Notes under the pieces: generated by a model
Told to the model about the DNA's origin: nothing
Database searches by the model: none
Seen by the model: the letters and a program-made list of their open reading frames with translations, nothing else
Position numbers and translations under genes: made by a program
Shown: piece by piece, positions 1 through 8,483 of the stretch
Layout of the letters: each line of letters starts with the position of its first letter
Position numbering within the stretch: the first letter of the stretch is position 1
Assembly: GCA_007126575.1 (NCBI GenBank)
Contig: SLBA01000158.1
Coordinates: forward strand, 1-49,795
Origin: Gemmatimonadota bacterium
GTDB lineage: Bacteria > Gemmatimonadota > Gemmatimonadetes > Longimicrobiales > Gaopeijiaceae
Length of the DNA stretch: 49,795 nt
Direction: 5' to 3'

Positions 1-559
1 CGGGATCCAGCCCCCGCGCCCGGACGGTCTCTTCGATCATCCCGGCGATCAGCGCCGGCTCGCCCGCGCCCCTGCGCTGGTGTGCGGGCTCGAACCAGTT
101 CCAGCAGCGGGTCGCGTTCGCCGCGGTGGACTGCTCCGGGTAGAGGACCGCGACCCCCCGCTCCCGGGCCAGCTGGTCCATGCGGGTACCCCGAGCCATG
201 TCGTCGGCGTCCTGCGTGCACCCGTGCAGGAGCACCAGGAGTGGAGCCCTCGGCTCACCTGGCTCCCCTTGCGGATCCGCCAGGACGGTCATTCCAGGAC
301 GCCCCGTCGGTGCGGGCGCCCTCACCGCGTCGGGCGGGGGCAGGTAGAGGCGCCAGGCCCGGTCCCCGTGCGGCGATCGGAAGGTGCCGCGAATCACCTC
401 GCCTGCGGATCGATCGACCCCGGATGGCTCGACCTCGGGCCGAAGTTCCCCATTCTCAGGACTGTGACCCCGCATCGCGCGCTCCCTGTCGGCCGGTGGC
501 AACTCCCCCCCGACCCCGCTCAGGGTGATCAGAAGAAGAAGACTTCCGAACTTGATCAT
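1..559 (-). CDS. Secreted PHB-depolymerase-family esterase (3' end outside window)
   Basis: The first 186 residues of an alpha/beta-hydrolase of the PHB depolymerase/feruloyl esterase (LpqC-like) family; the stop lies beyond base 1. Residues 1-18 form a signal peptide (MIKFGSLLLL, then a small-residue stretch). After a low-complexity linker come the oxyanion-hole motif HGCTQ (112-116), a CWNWF motif (152-156) and RRGAGEP (162-168), all typical of this family. The nucleophile Ser, Asp and His would lie beyond the edge. The ATG at 559 is preceded by GGGAGG. It follows the TonB receptor gene on the same strand after 90 bases that hold two short hairpins. A secreted esterase beside a receptor and acyl-CoA enzymes fits polyester or oligo-hydroxyester attack, but the substrate is inferred. 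Confidence 0.8.
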   Translation of the reverse strand, partial: MIKFGSLLLLITLSGVGGELPPADRERAMRGHSPENGELRPEVEPSGVDRSAGEVIRGTFRSPHGDRAWRLYLPPPDAVRAPAPTGRPGMTVLADPQGEPGEPRAPLLVLLHGCTQDADDMARGTRMDQLARERGVAVLYPEQSTAANATRCWNWFEPAHQRRGAGEPALIAGMIEETVRARGLDP

Positions 560-564
560 GACGA

Positions 565-607
565 CCCTCCCGACCGGGAGGGACTCCCCGACCCGAAGGC
601 CGGGGAG
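565..607 (-). other. Two adjacent hairpins between receptor and esterase genes
   Basis: CCCTCCC at 565-571 pairs with GGGAGGG at 576-582 (4-base loop), and CTCCCCG at 584-590 pairs with CGGGGAG at 601-607 (10-base loop). Neither is followed by a T-run on the minus strand, so they are not classic intrinsic terminators. The first sequesters the GGGAGG that would serve as the esterase ribosome binding site, so it could modulate translation or mRNA decay. The role is inferred. Confidence 0.4.
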
Positions 608-649
608 CCGCACTCCCGGAGTGTACAGTGCCTTGAAACCGACGCGTCC

Positions 650-3121
650 TCAGAGCTCCCACCGGGCGCCGATGAGGAAGATGGATCCGAGCGCCGGCAT
701 GTTCACCATCTGAATGTACGGCTGATCGATCCCGCACGAGCGCTCCGCGCCCGCCGACTCGCCCCCGCAGGCGAAGAGGTTCTGCGCAGAGGCATTCAGG
801 TGCAGGCCCGTGCCGGGCACCTGGTACCGGAGCGTCAGATCGAGCGCCGTGTGGGTCGGGATCTTCCCCTGGTTGATCCCCGACTGGAAGTTGTACCCGT
901 TCACGTAGCGAAGGGTGGCACCCCCGCCGAAGCCGTTGAACTCCCGGCCGTCGATTCCGAGCGACCACTTCGTGCTCGGCGAGTTGAGCGCGGTGGCCTC
1001 CTGGGCCGGTCCACCCTCGGCCCGATCGCTCGAGAGTCCCACGTACGAGAAGGTGCTCTTCACGTCCACCCGCGGATTCACGATGAAGGTGCCGCCGAAG
1101 TCCAGACCGCGGATATCGGCCTCCCCGAGATTCCAGTAGGTGAGAGGAATCTGCGGACCGCCATCCTCATTGGTGACGGGCTGACCCTCGAACTCCCCGC
1201 TCGCCCAGTACGCCGTGGTCGGCTCGGCGCTGAAGATCGTGGCGCCGAAGGGATTCGCGAACACGGTCAGCGGGCTCATGAAGTCCTGGTACGAACCCAC
1301 GTACCCCGCCACGTCGACCAGAAAGCGATCCCCCAGCACGCCACGGTATCCGAGCTCCCAGGTCTGGTTGGACTCCGGGGTGAGGGGATCGAGTCGCGCC
1401 ACCTCGTCCCCATCGGCGTTGCGCATGATGAATCCGTCGGTGTTGTGGAAGACGCCGACGAAGGGCACGAAGTCGGGGATCCAGAAGTTGGTCTGCAGGA
1501 TCGTCGGCGACTTGAAGGCCCGGTTGTAGGTGAAGCGCACGGCCTGATCGGCGCTCGGAGACCAGACCACCCCGGCCTTCGGGCTGAACTGCGTGTCGTA
1601 GTTCTCGTGATCGTCGACCCGGGCGGCCAGGACCAGGCGCAGCTCCGGGGTGATCGGGGTCTCGACCTGTCCGTAGACGCCGAGCTGGCTGATGATCACG
1701 TCCTCGCCGGTGAGCCGGTCGGTGAGCCATTGCCGGTCGCTCGAGACCGCGTCGCGGCGGTACTGCGCACCCCAGGTGATCTCGCTCCCGCGGAGCGCCC
1801 CGAGGGTGAACTGGTTCTGGACCTCGGCGGCGAGCAGGCGGCCGTCCGAGGGCCAGTCGGAGCCCAGGCGGATCTCGTCGTCGGTCGGATCCTCGTTGGC
1901 GGCACGGTTCTCGGTGAAGCGGTTCAGCGCGTAGGAGTCGCCCGACTGCGACTGGGTGCGGTACAGGTTGAAGAACCAGCCGGGGGTCGTGAAGCGCGCC
2001 TGCAGGTAGTTGTAGGTCCAGTCGTCGAACTGGTTGCGGCCCACGTTCGTCTGCCCGACGCCATTGAGCCGGCTCGCGCCCGCACCGAGTTCGACCCGGC
2101 TCTCGTCCATATAGTAGACAAGCGATCCCTGGCCCCGGATCGCCTGGTTCTGCCACTCCACTCCACTCGCGCTGTCGGGGTGGAAGTTCCCACCGGTTCC
2201 CACCTCCCAGAGCGGACTCTCGGCGTCACCGTAGTTCAGTCGGTTCTCGAAGTCGTTCACACTGTGGTACTCGGCGGTCACCTTGTAGCCCAGGTTGTCG
2301 GCGACCCCGGCGTGCCGGACCTGCACGTTCTGATAGCTGCGCGATCCGGCCGTCACCATGGCCGAGGTTCCGGGAAAGTCCCGGGGGTCCTTCGACTCCA
2401 GGCTGATCACACCGCTCGAGGCATCCGGGCCGTAGAGGGCGGATCCCGGTCCCACCAGCACCTCCATCCCGGCCAGGTCGATCTGCGGGATCGGGGTGAA
2501 CTGGCCCAGGGGGAGGCCGCTCTCGGGAAGCACGGCGATCCGGCCGTCCTCCATCATGAGCATCCGGTTGTTGAACGACGAGTTGAAGCCGCGCGCATTG
2601 ACCGCGACCCCGGTCACCCCGACCTGGATGAAGTCGAGGCCCTTCACCTGCTTGAGCGCGTTCGCGAAGCTCCCGCCGGGCTGACCCATGATCTCGTCGG
2701 TCCCGACGCGCGTGACCGTGGCCGGGGCCTCGGTCTGGCGCTGCGCTCGGCGGCCGGGCGAGACCACGATCCCCGTGAGCGCGATCGGGAGGATGTCGAG
2801 GGTCACGTTGACCCGCGTCTCCTGCCCGGCGGTCACCTGGACGTCATCGATCCGGACCTCGCGAAAGCCGAGCTGAAAGGCCTGGAGCTGCCAGGTGCCC
2901 GCCGGGACCGAGGCGAACCGGTAGCTTCCCCGGGCGTCGGTCGCCTGGCGGAGTCCAGTGCCCGGGATGGTGACCTGGGCGCCGGATACCGGTGCGCCCT
3001 CCTGCGTCACCACCGTGCCCATGACGCTTCCCGTCTGCTGGGCCTCGGCGGTTCCGGTCGGGATCGCGACGCTGATCATCAGCGCCAGCCCCAGAATCAG
3101 AACGTTGATTCGAGTACGCAT
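650..3121 (-). CDS. TonB-dependent outer-membrane receptor with carboxypeptidase-regulatory domain
   Basis: An 823-residue outer-membrane receptor. The chosen start (MRTRINVLIL) gives a clear signal peptide ending near TAEAQ and has GAGGAG 7 bases upstream; longer in-frame starts exist up to 3259. The domains are a carboxypeptidase-regulatory-like beta-sandwich (about 30-115), a TonB plug (about 130-240, including the RGFNSSFNN and YGPDASSG stretches) and a beta-barrel to the C-terminal RWEL. The family binds large or scarce substrates and imports them using TonB energy. It is downstream of the acyl-CoA operon but separated by 185 bases containing a LacI-type palindrome shared with the regulator at 11064-12122, so co-regulation with that operon is likely. 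The ligand is unknown. Confidence 0.9.
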   Translation of the reverse strand: MRTRINVLILGLALMISVAIPTGTAEAQQTGSVMGTVVTQEGAPVSGAQVTIPGTGLRQATDARGSYRFASVPAGTWQLQAFQLGFREVRIDDVQVTAGQETRVNVTLDILPIALTGIVVSPGRRAQRQTEAPATVTRVGTDEIMGQPGGSFANALKQVKGLDFIQVGVTGVAVNARGFNSSFNNRMLMMEDGRIAVLPESGLPLGQFTPIPQIDLAGMEVLVGPGSALYGPDASSGVISLESKDPRDFPGTSAMVTAGSRSYQNVQVRHAGVADNLGYKVTAEYHSVNDFENRLNYGDAESPLWEVGTGGNFHPDSASGVEWQNQAIRGQGSLVYYMDESRVELGAGASRLNGVGQTNVGRNQFDDWTYNYLQARFTTPGWFFNLYRTQSQSGDSYALNRFTENRAANEDPTDDEIRLGSDWPSDGRLLAAEVQNQFTLGALRGSEITWGAQYRRDAVSSDRQWLTDRLTGEDVIISQLGVYGQVETPITPELRLVLAARVDDHENYDTQFSPKAGVVWSPSADQAVRFTYNRAFKSPTILQTNFWIPDFVPFVGVFHNTDGFIMRNADGDEVARLDPLTPESNQTWELGYRGVLGDRFLVDVAGYVGSYQDFMSPLTVFANPFGATIFSAEPTTAYWASGEFEGQPVTNEDGGPQIPLTYWNLGEADIRGLDFGGTFIVNPRVDVKSTFSYVGLSSDRAEGGPAQEATALNSPSTKWSLGIDGREFNGFGGGATLRYVNGYNFQSGINQGKIPTHTALDLTLRYQVPGTGLHLNASAQNLFACGGESAGAERSCGIDQPYIQMVNMPALGSIFLIGARWEL

Positions 3122-3180
3122 TGCTGTCTCCTCATTCATCGGAGTGCCACGTTTTCCGTCCGGGCGATCTCCCGGCGCGG

Positions 3181-3198
3181 TGCTGGTACGTATTAGCA
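3181..3198 (-). promoter_or_regulatory. LacI-type operator in front of the TonB receptor
   Basis: Read on the minus strand this is TGCTAATACGTACCAGCA, an 18-bp imperfect palindrome with central CG and 6 of 8 symmetric pairs. Its first 12 bases are identical to a site upstream of the LacI-family gene (12130-12147). Central CG palindromes are typical of LacI-family operators. It lies 60 bases upstream of the receptor ATG. The TGCTAATAC part also resembles an extended -10, so it may overlap the core promoter. Confidence 0.6.
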
Positions 3199-3306
3199 TC
3201 GTCGCCAGTCCGGCGACGTCGTTGTGGGAGGCCGAGTTCCGGCGGGCCTCCCCTTCCACCGGTCAGGGAGGGTCCCTCGGCCACTCCTCGGTGTGCTGGT
3301 GCGTCT

Positions 3307-3720
3307 TCATACCAGGACCTCGGCTTCGCCGGTGACCACCTCGGTCCCATCCTGGGTCGTGCAGACCGTCTCGAGGCGAGCCCGGCGCCGCTCGGGGTCG
3401 AGTTCGCGCACCGTCACCCGGGCGGTCACGGTGTCTCCGATCCGCACCGGCGCGGTGAATCGGAGGGTCTGCCCCACGTAGATCGTCCCCGGGCCCGGCA
3501 GGCGGGTCCCCAGGACGGTCGAGATGAGCGAGGCCGAGAGCATTCCGTGCGCGACCCGCCCCTTGAAGCGGGACTCCGACGCGGCCACCTCGTCGATGTG
3601 CGCCGGGTTCATGTCGCCGGTCACCCCGGCGAATAAGATCACGTCAGCCTCGGTGACGGTCTTGCTGAAGTGGGCGCTCTGGCCCACCTCGAGCGCTTCG
3701 AATCGAGCGGTGTCGGTCAT
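3307..3720 (-). CDS. MaoC-family (R)-specific enoyl-CoA hydratase
   Basis: A 137-residue single hot-dog-fold hydratase of the MaoC/PhaJ type. The hydratase motif is visible as GDMNPAHID, with Asp36 and His41 in the Asp-x4-His arrangement used for catalysis in PhaJ, followed by VAHGM (about 57-61). The family interconverts (R)-3-hydroxyacyl-CoA and trans-2-enoyl-CoA, a route between PHA monomers and beta-oxidation. It starts 2 bases after the symporter stop and is the last gene of the LacI-headed operon. Its presence is one reason to suspect (R)-hydroxyacids as the substrate of the cluster. It has no signal peptide, so it is cytoplasmic. Confidence 0.88.
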   Translation of the reverse strand: MTDTARFEALEVGQSAHFSKTVTEADVILFAGVTGDMNPAHIDEVAASESRFKGRVAHGMLSASLISTVLGTRLPGPGTIYVGQTLRFTAPVRIGDTVTARVTVRELDPERRRARLETVCTTQDGTEVVTGEAEVLV

Positions 3721-3722
3721 CG

Positions 3723-5267
3723 TCAGGCCTCCATCACGACCCGGATGTCCGGGTCCAGGGTGTCTGCCGCCGTCTCACGGGTCACCCACGAGACGCCGAA
3801 GAACATCAGGATCGAAAGAACGAGGGAAAGACCGGACACGGTGACTCCCACGGGAAACGAGTAGAGCTCGAAGAAGGCGAAGGTCTCGAACACGAGGGTG
3901 ATCGAGAGCCCGGTCCCGATCGAAGCGATCGCCCCGGCCCGCGTGGCCCCCTTCCAGTTGAGCCCGATCGCCAGCGCGGGCACGAGGGTCGAGGCGAACA
4001 GCCCCCAGCCGAACACCCCCAGGAAGGCCACGAGCATCCCGGAGTACTGGGCCAGGAGGGCGGCCGCCACCGAGATGATCACGGTGCAGATGCGCCCCCA
4101 CAGGAGCTCGTTGTCGATGCGCTTGCCTAGCGAGACCGGGATGTCGTGCATCATCGCCGCGGCCCCGATGTTCATGAAGGAGTTCACGGTGCTCATGATC
4201 GCCGCCGCTACCCCCGAGAAGACGAGCGCCGCCAGGATCAGCGGCGTGTAGTTCAGCAGGAAGATCGGGGTGGCGTTGTCGGGATTCGCGAGGGGGGCCA
4301 GCGCACCGTCCACGGTCAGCGCCTTCACCGAGACTCCGACCCCGAAGTACAGGAGCATCGCCACGATCAGGGCGAAGGTCGTGACCAGGGGGTACCAGCG
4401 CAGCTTCCGCGGGTCGCGCAGCATGTAGAACTTGTGGACCACGTGCGGCTGCCCGAGCGATCCCATCCCGAAGACGAAGAAGAAGGAGAGCGCGGCGATC
4501 GGGGTCAGGTGCCCCCAGGGGCCGAGAAACCCGGGGTCCGCCGCCAGGATGGTCTCCGAGATCCCCGAAAGCCCTCCCCCGGCCTGCAGGGTGAAGAGGA
4601 AGACGAGGACCGAGGCGACCGCCATGAGCGAGCCCTGGAAGACGTCGGTGTAGATGCCGGCCACGATCCCGCCACCCACCGCGTACGCCATCGTGATCCC
4701 CATCCCCAGCCAGATCCCCCACCCCACCCCGATCCCGAAGACCGCGTCGATCACGAGCCCCAGCGCCAGGATGTTGGTGGCCATGTATCCGATCACCGCC
4801 ACCAGGATCGAGACCCCGGCGAGCCCCTGTGCCAGGGGAGACCGATACCGGGCCCCGATCGCGTCCGGCAGGGTGATCGTGTTGCGCACCTCGGCCATCA
4901 GGCGGAGCCGCTTCGCCAGCACCCAGGCGCCCATCGCGTTGGTCAGCGCCGCGGGCAGGATGATGAACATCGCCCCGAGCCCGATCGAGTAGACGAGCCC
5001 GGGCCCCCCGATGAAGGCGAACCCCGAGAGGGTGGCCGACATGACCGAGAGCGAGAGCGCGATCAGCCCGATCCCCTTGCCCGCCACGAAGAAGTCGCCC
5101 GCCGTGCGGGTGCGACGGGTGGCCCACGCCCCGATCACCGTCACGATCGCGAAGTAGCCGATCGCGACCCAGACGATCGTGGGCTCGACCACGTGGGGCA
5201 ACTCTTCGACCTGCGCCGTCACCGAGCCCGGCAGGATCCCGGCCGAGAGGAGTCCGAGGAGGCTCAT
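3723..5267 (-). CDS. Sodium:solute symporter (SSS family)
   Basis: A 514-residue inner-membrane protein with about 13 hydrophobic segments and the layout of the PutP/PanF/ActP-like sodium:solute symporter family: an early TRTAGDFFVAGKG segment, GYMATNILALG, and the core MSTVNSFMNIGAAAMMHD near residue 360. Members import prolines, pantothenate, short carboxylates or sugars with Na+. Here the neighbours are acyl-CoA ligases and a hydratase, so a monocarboxylate or hydroxy-acid is the likeliest cargo (inference). It overlaps the preceding four-helix membrane gene by ATGA and is followed 2 bases later by the MaoC gene. Confidence 0.88.
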   Translation of the reverse strand: MSLLGLLSAGILPGSVTAQVEELPHVVEPTIVWVAIGYFAIVTVIGAWATRRTRTAGDFFVAGKGIGLIALSLSVMSATLSGFAFIGGPGLVYSIGLGAMFIILPAALTNAMGAWVLAKRLRLMAEVRNTITLPDAIGARYRSPLAQGLAGVSILVAVIGYMATNILALGLVIDAVFGIGVGWGIWLGMGITMAYAVGGGIVAGIYTDVFQGSLMAVASVLVFLFTLQAGGGLSGISETILAADPGFLGPWGHLTPIAALSFFFVFGMGSLGQPHVVHKFYMLRDPRKLRWYPLVTTFALIVAMLLYFGVGVSVKALTVDGALAPLANPDNATPIFLLNYTPLILAALVFSGVAAAIMSTVNSFMNIGAAAMMHDIPVSLGKRIDNELLWGRICTVIISVAAALLAQYSGMLVAFLGVFGWGLFASTLVPALAIGLNWKGATRAGAIASIGTGLSITLVFETFAFFELYSFPVGVTVSGLSLVLSILMFFGVSWVTRETAADTLDPDIRVVMEA

Positions 5268-5767
5268 TTCGGCATCTCTCCCCTCGCCCGCAGGGCCTCG
5301 TCGCGCACCCGCTCCAGGTCGCCCTCACCCAGCGTCAGGTCGTCGAAGGTCCAGGCATACGCAACCGGCACCAGGAAGAAGGGGAGGAATCCGATCCCGT
5401 ACATTATGACCGCGGCCCGGGGGGGCAGCCCCAGCCAGAGCTCCGGGTCACCGGGATCCGCGGGGGGCAGGGCCAGGACGAGCCCGAAGCCCCCCATCAC
5501 GATCACCAGGACCATCGAGAAGGGGATCCAGAGGCGCCCGATGCTCCCGCCCCGCGCGGCCCCCACGGCCATCGTCGCGACCATGATCACCGAGGTCCCG
5601 ATCATGAAGAGCCAGGGCGCCCACCCCGGGGTGCCGCCCGGGAGGAACGCCGATGCGTAGGCGAGCCCGATCGCGATCGCCGACGCCACGATCAGCCCGA
5701 GCGCCCAGCGGTGCATGTCGGGGCCCGCAGGCTTCGCGGGCTGCGGGGACTGCGCTTCGTCGCTCAT
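5264..5767 (-). CDS. Small four-helix membrane protein, likely partner of the symporter
   Basis: 167 residues; no family recognised. Four hydrophobic helices are clear (about 22-43, 51-74, 81-103 and 123-146), with a short Pro-rich cytoplasmic N-terminus and a charged C-terminal tail (LERVRDEALRARGEMPK). The start at 5767 overlaps the stop of the upstream acyl-CoA synthetase by ATGA, and its own stop overlaps the symporter start by ATGA, so translation is probably coupled. Some SSS carriers have a small membrane partner encoded directly upstream (for example DUF485 with ActP, YhdT with PanF). By analogy this could be such a subunit, although I see no sequence match to those families. Confidence 0.7.
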   Translation of the reverse strand: MSDEAQSPQPAKPAGPDMHRWALGLIVASAIAIGLAYASAFLPGGTPGWAPWLFMIGTSVIMVATMAVGAARGGSIGRLWIPFSMVLVIVMGGFGLVLALPPADPGDPELWLGLPPRAAVIMYGIGFLPFFLVPVAYAWTFDDLTLGEGDLERVRDEALRARGEMPK

Positions 5768-7443
5768 CGCGTCTCCTCGTTCGCGGAGGCGGGGGCGGGG
5801 GCCGCCCCCTCGTACATCGCGTCGATCACTCCCCGGTACCGCTCCGCCACCACCGCCCGCCGCACCTTCAGCGTCGGGGTCAGCTCCCCACGCTCCACCG
5901 TCCACTCCTCGGCGAGCAGGTGATAGCGCCGCACCTGCTCGGTGCGCGAGAGGTCCCGATTGACCCGGGCCACCGCGCGGTCGACCCGCTCGAGCACCCG
6001 GGGATGCCCCACGAGGGCCTCCCAGTCACCCGAAATCCCTTCAGCCCCAGCCCAGCCCTCGACCTCGCTCCGGTTCAACACGAAGAGCGCCGAGACGAAC
6101 TTGCGCCCCTCGCCCACGAGCATCGCCTGGGCTATCCACGGGTCCCGCGCGAGCCGGGTCTCGATCGGCAGCGGCGCCACCTTCTTTCCCGTCGACAGGG
6201 CCACGAGCTCCTTCTTTCGCCCGGTCACATGCAGGAAGCCCGCATCGTCGATCCGCCCCAGGTCCCCCGTGAGGAGCCAGTTCCCATCGGGTGTGAAGGC
6301 CCGATGCGTCTCGTCGGGGCGGTTGAGATAGCCCGAAAAGGTGAGCGGCCCCCGGCGCAGGAGGATCTCGCCGTCGGTGGCGATCCTGATCTCCGTGCCG
6401 GGCATCGGGAAGCCGGCGCTCGCCAGGTCGTGCCGCTCGGGCCGATTCATCGTGGCGCACAGGTGTTCGGTCAGTCCGTACGCGCCCAGCACCCGCACCC
6501 CCACCGACTCGAGCGCCCCCGACACCTCGGGGTCGAGCGTCGCCCCTCCCGAGGTCGCCACGCGCAGCCTGCGCCCGAAGTAATGGGGCACCCGCTCCGC
6601 CGGATCACCCCCGGTGGCCGCGTGCTCCCGAATCCCCTCCACGGCCTTCTCGAAGAAGCGCGGAAGCCCCCCGAAGACCGTGGGATCATGGGCGCGCGCG
6701 GCCTCCCAGACCCGCCGGTGGTCTTCGACCAGGACGGCCTCGATCCCCGTCAGGATCCGCGTGTAGAGCCCGAAGACCCGCTCCGCCGCATGACAGTAGG
6801 GCAGAAACGAGAGGGTCACGTCGCCCTCGCGCAGCCCCAGCGCCTCGCGGATCGAGGCGGCCGAGGCGAGCAGGTAGTGGTGCGAGAGCCGGGCCCCCTT
6901 CGGCTCGCCCGTCGACCCCGAGGTATAGATGAGGAGGGCGTCGTCGCCGAGCCCGGCTCCGGAGCCGGGCCACCGGTCCGGACTCTCGCCCGCCGACTCC
7001 GTGAGACCGGGCGAGTCGACCTCGCCCTCATCGAGAACCTGCCGCAGCCGGGGGAGCTCGCCCGTCAGCCCGCGCAGGAGCTCGGTCCGCTCCGCGAGGT
7101 CGGCCACGGCGAGAACGACCCCGGCGTCGGCCAGCAGCGCGCGGCTCTGGGCGGGAGCGCTCGACGGATACAGCCCGACCGGCACCGCCCCCGCCATGAG
7201 CGCCCCCAGGTCCGCGATCGGCCAGAGGGGTCGACTCCCCGCCCAGATCGCAACCCGGTCCCCGGGCTCCACCCCCTCGGCCCGCAGCCGCCGGGCAAAG
7301 GCCTCGGAGCGCCGCGCCCACTCGCCCCAGCTCAGCACCCGACCCTCGGGGAAGGTGCGAAGCGCCGGCGCCTCGGTGTGGCGCGCCACCCGGCTCCGGA
7401 AGAGCTCGACGACATTGGGCTGCCCCGCGCTCAGCACCGTCAT
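5764..7443 (-). CDS. AMP-forming long-chain-type acyl-CoA synthetase
   Basis: A 559-residue adenylate-forming enzyme of the FAA1/COG1022 type. The ATP-binding loop YTSGSTGEPKG, the adenine-contact segment GAYGLTE and the TGD(L)GRID motif are present, and the C-terminal GELTPTLKVRR carries the family's catalytic Lys at about 526. It activates a free fatty or hydroxy-fatty acid to its CoA thioester in the cytoplasm. Its start overlaps the stop of the KASIII-like B gene by ATGA and its stop overlaps the membrane-protein gene. It is one of two acyl-CoA ligases in the operon, suggesting two distinct acids to be activated or one short- and one long-chain substrate. Confidence 0.88.
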   Translation of the reverse strand: MTVLSAGQPNVVELFRSRVARHTEAPALRTFPEGRVLSWGEWARRSEAFARRLRAEGVEPGDRVAIWAGSRPLWPIADLGALMAGAVPVGLYPSSAPAQSRALLADAGVVLAVADLAERTELLRGLTGELPRLRQVLDEGEVDSPGLTESAGESPDRWPGSGAGLGDDALLIYTSGSTGEPKGARLSHHYLLASAASIREALGLREGDVTLSFLPYCHAAERVFGLYTRILTGIEAVLVEDHRRVWEAARAHDPTVFGGLPRFFEKAVEGIREHAATGGDPAERVPHYFGRRLRVATSGGATLDPEVSGALESVGVRVLGAYGLTEHLCATMNRPERHDLASAGFPMPGTEIRIATDGEILLRRGPLTFSGYLNRPDETHRAFTPDGNWLLTGDLGRIDDAGFLHVTGRKKELVALSTGKKVAPLPIETRLARDPWIAQAMLVGEGRKFVSALFVLNRSEVEGWAGAEGISGDWEALVGHPRVLERVDRAVARVNRDLSRTEQVRRYHLLAEEWTVERGELTPTLKVRRAVVAERYRGVIDAMYEGAAPAPASANEETR

Positions 7444-8483
7444 GCGGCCTCCTCGCCCTCGAAGGGGCCCCAGTGGAGCGCGGTGGCGGCCCAGCTGTAG
7501 CCGGTCCCGGCCGAGAGCGCCACTGCGAGCATCCCCTCGCGCAGCCGCCCCATCGCCTCGCCCTCGGCCAGCGCGATGATGGGATCGACCGCCGAGATGT
7601 GCCCGTAGCGATCCAGGTAGAGCGAGTTCTCTTCCGCCAGCCCCAGCTCGGCCAGGATCGACTCGAAGATCGACCGCTTGGTGTGCAGGGTGGCCAGGAA
7701 GTCCAGCTCGTCCGGCTCCCGGCCGCTCCGCCGGATCGCCTCGCGGGCCACCCCGATGAACCGCTCCATCGAGACCGCGTCGAGCCCCGCCTTCATCGAT
7801 TCCAGGTCGTGCACGCCGAGGCTGTGGAGGCCGTCGCGGACTGTCGCCTCCGAGGTGGGCATCCGGCTCCCCCCGGCGGGCACCCGGACGTGCTCCGAGA
7901 AGCTCCCGTCGGTGCGGAAGGCCGAACGGAGGATCACGTTGCGGGGCCAGTCGCGCCGGAGCACCACGGCGGCCGCCCCGTCGCCGAAGTTGAACATGAA
8001 GCGGGCGCTGCGGTCGGTGTAGTCCAGGAGCTCGGCCTCGCGCGACGCGGCGGCGAGCACGACGGTCCGGAGCGCCGGATCGGCGTGCATCATGTCGGCG
8101 GCAACCCGAAGGGCGACCGGCGCCCCGGCCGAAACCGCCGCGATCTCGAAGGCGAAGGCCCGCTCCGCCCCGATCAGGTGCTGGATCCGCGGCGCGGCAA
8201 GCCAGACCGGGTAGTCCTTGTGCGGACTTCCGAAGTAGAGCACGGCGTCGATCTCGGATGGCTCGAGGGGCGCTCCGAGTCGACCGCCTGCATCCTCGAT
8301 GGCGACCAGGGCGGCGCGGGCGGCCAGGTCGCTGACCTGATCCCCGGGGCCGCCCACCCGCTTCTCGAGCAGTCCCATCCGGTCGCGCACCACCTCGACG
8401 GGGATCCCGGAGCGGCGGGCGAGCTCGTCGGCCGTCATCACTCCCTCGGGGAAGGCGGTCCCCAGTCCGGCGATCCCGATCAT
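7440..8483 (-). CDS. KASIII-like thiolase-fold protein B with Ser in place of catalytic Cys
   Basis: 347 residues with the FabH/3-oxoacyl-ACP synthase III fold, starting with MIGIAGLGTAFPEG. The position of the nucleophile (normally Cys in an AACAG context) reads AAVSAG, with Ser118 encoded by TCG at 8130-8132. The catalytic His is kept (His267 in LHTKRS) but without the usual QAN, and the GN-T position of the third catalytic residue reads YGHIS (His295). It is therefore unlikely to be an ordinary condensing enzyme. It sits between two acyl-CoA ligase genes: its ATG shares one base with the upstream stop, and its stop overlaps the next start by ATGA. It may be the non-acylated subunit of a heteromer with KASIII-like A. 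Confidence 0.82.
   Translation of the reverse strand: MIGIAGLGTAFPEGVMTADELARRSGIPVEVVRDRMGLLEKRVGGPGDQVSDLAARAALVAIEDAGGRLGAPLEPSEIDAVLYFGSPHKDYPVWLAAPRIQHLIGAERAFAFEIAAVSAGAPVALRVAADMMHADPALRTVVLAAASREAELLDYTDRSARFMFNFGDGAAAVVLRRDWPRNVILRSAFRTDGSFSEHVRVPAGGSRMPTSEATVRDGLHSLGVHDLESMKAGLDAVSMERFIGVAREAIRRSGREPDELDFLATLHTKRSIFESILAELGLAEENSLYLDRYGHISAVDPIIALAEGEAMGRLREGMLAVALSAGTGYSWAATALHWGPFEGEEAA

Noticed and set aside
80-3196. Very long plus-strand open frame opposite the TonB receptor
   Set aside because: The minus strand encodes a full receptor with signal peptide and family motifs; the plus frame is Arg/Pro/Gly-rich with no domain, a common antisense artefact in GC-rich DNA.
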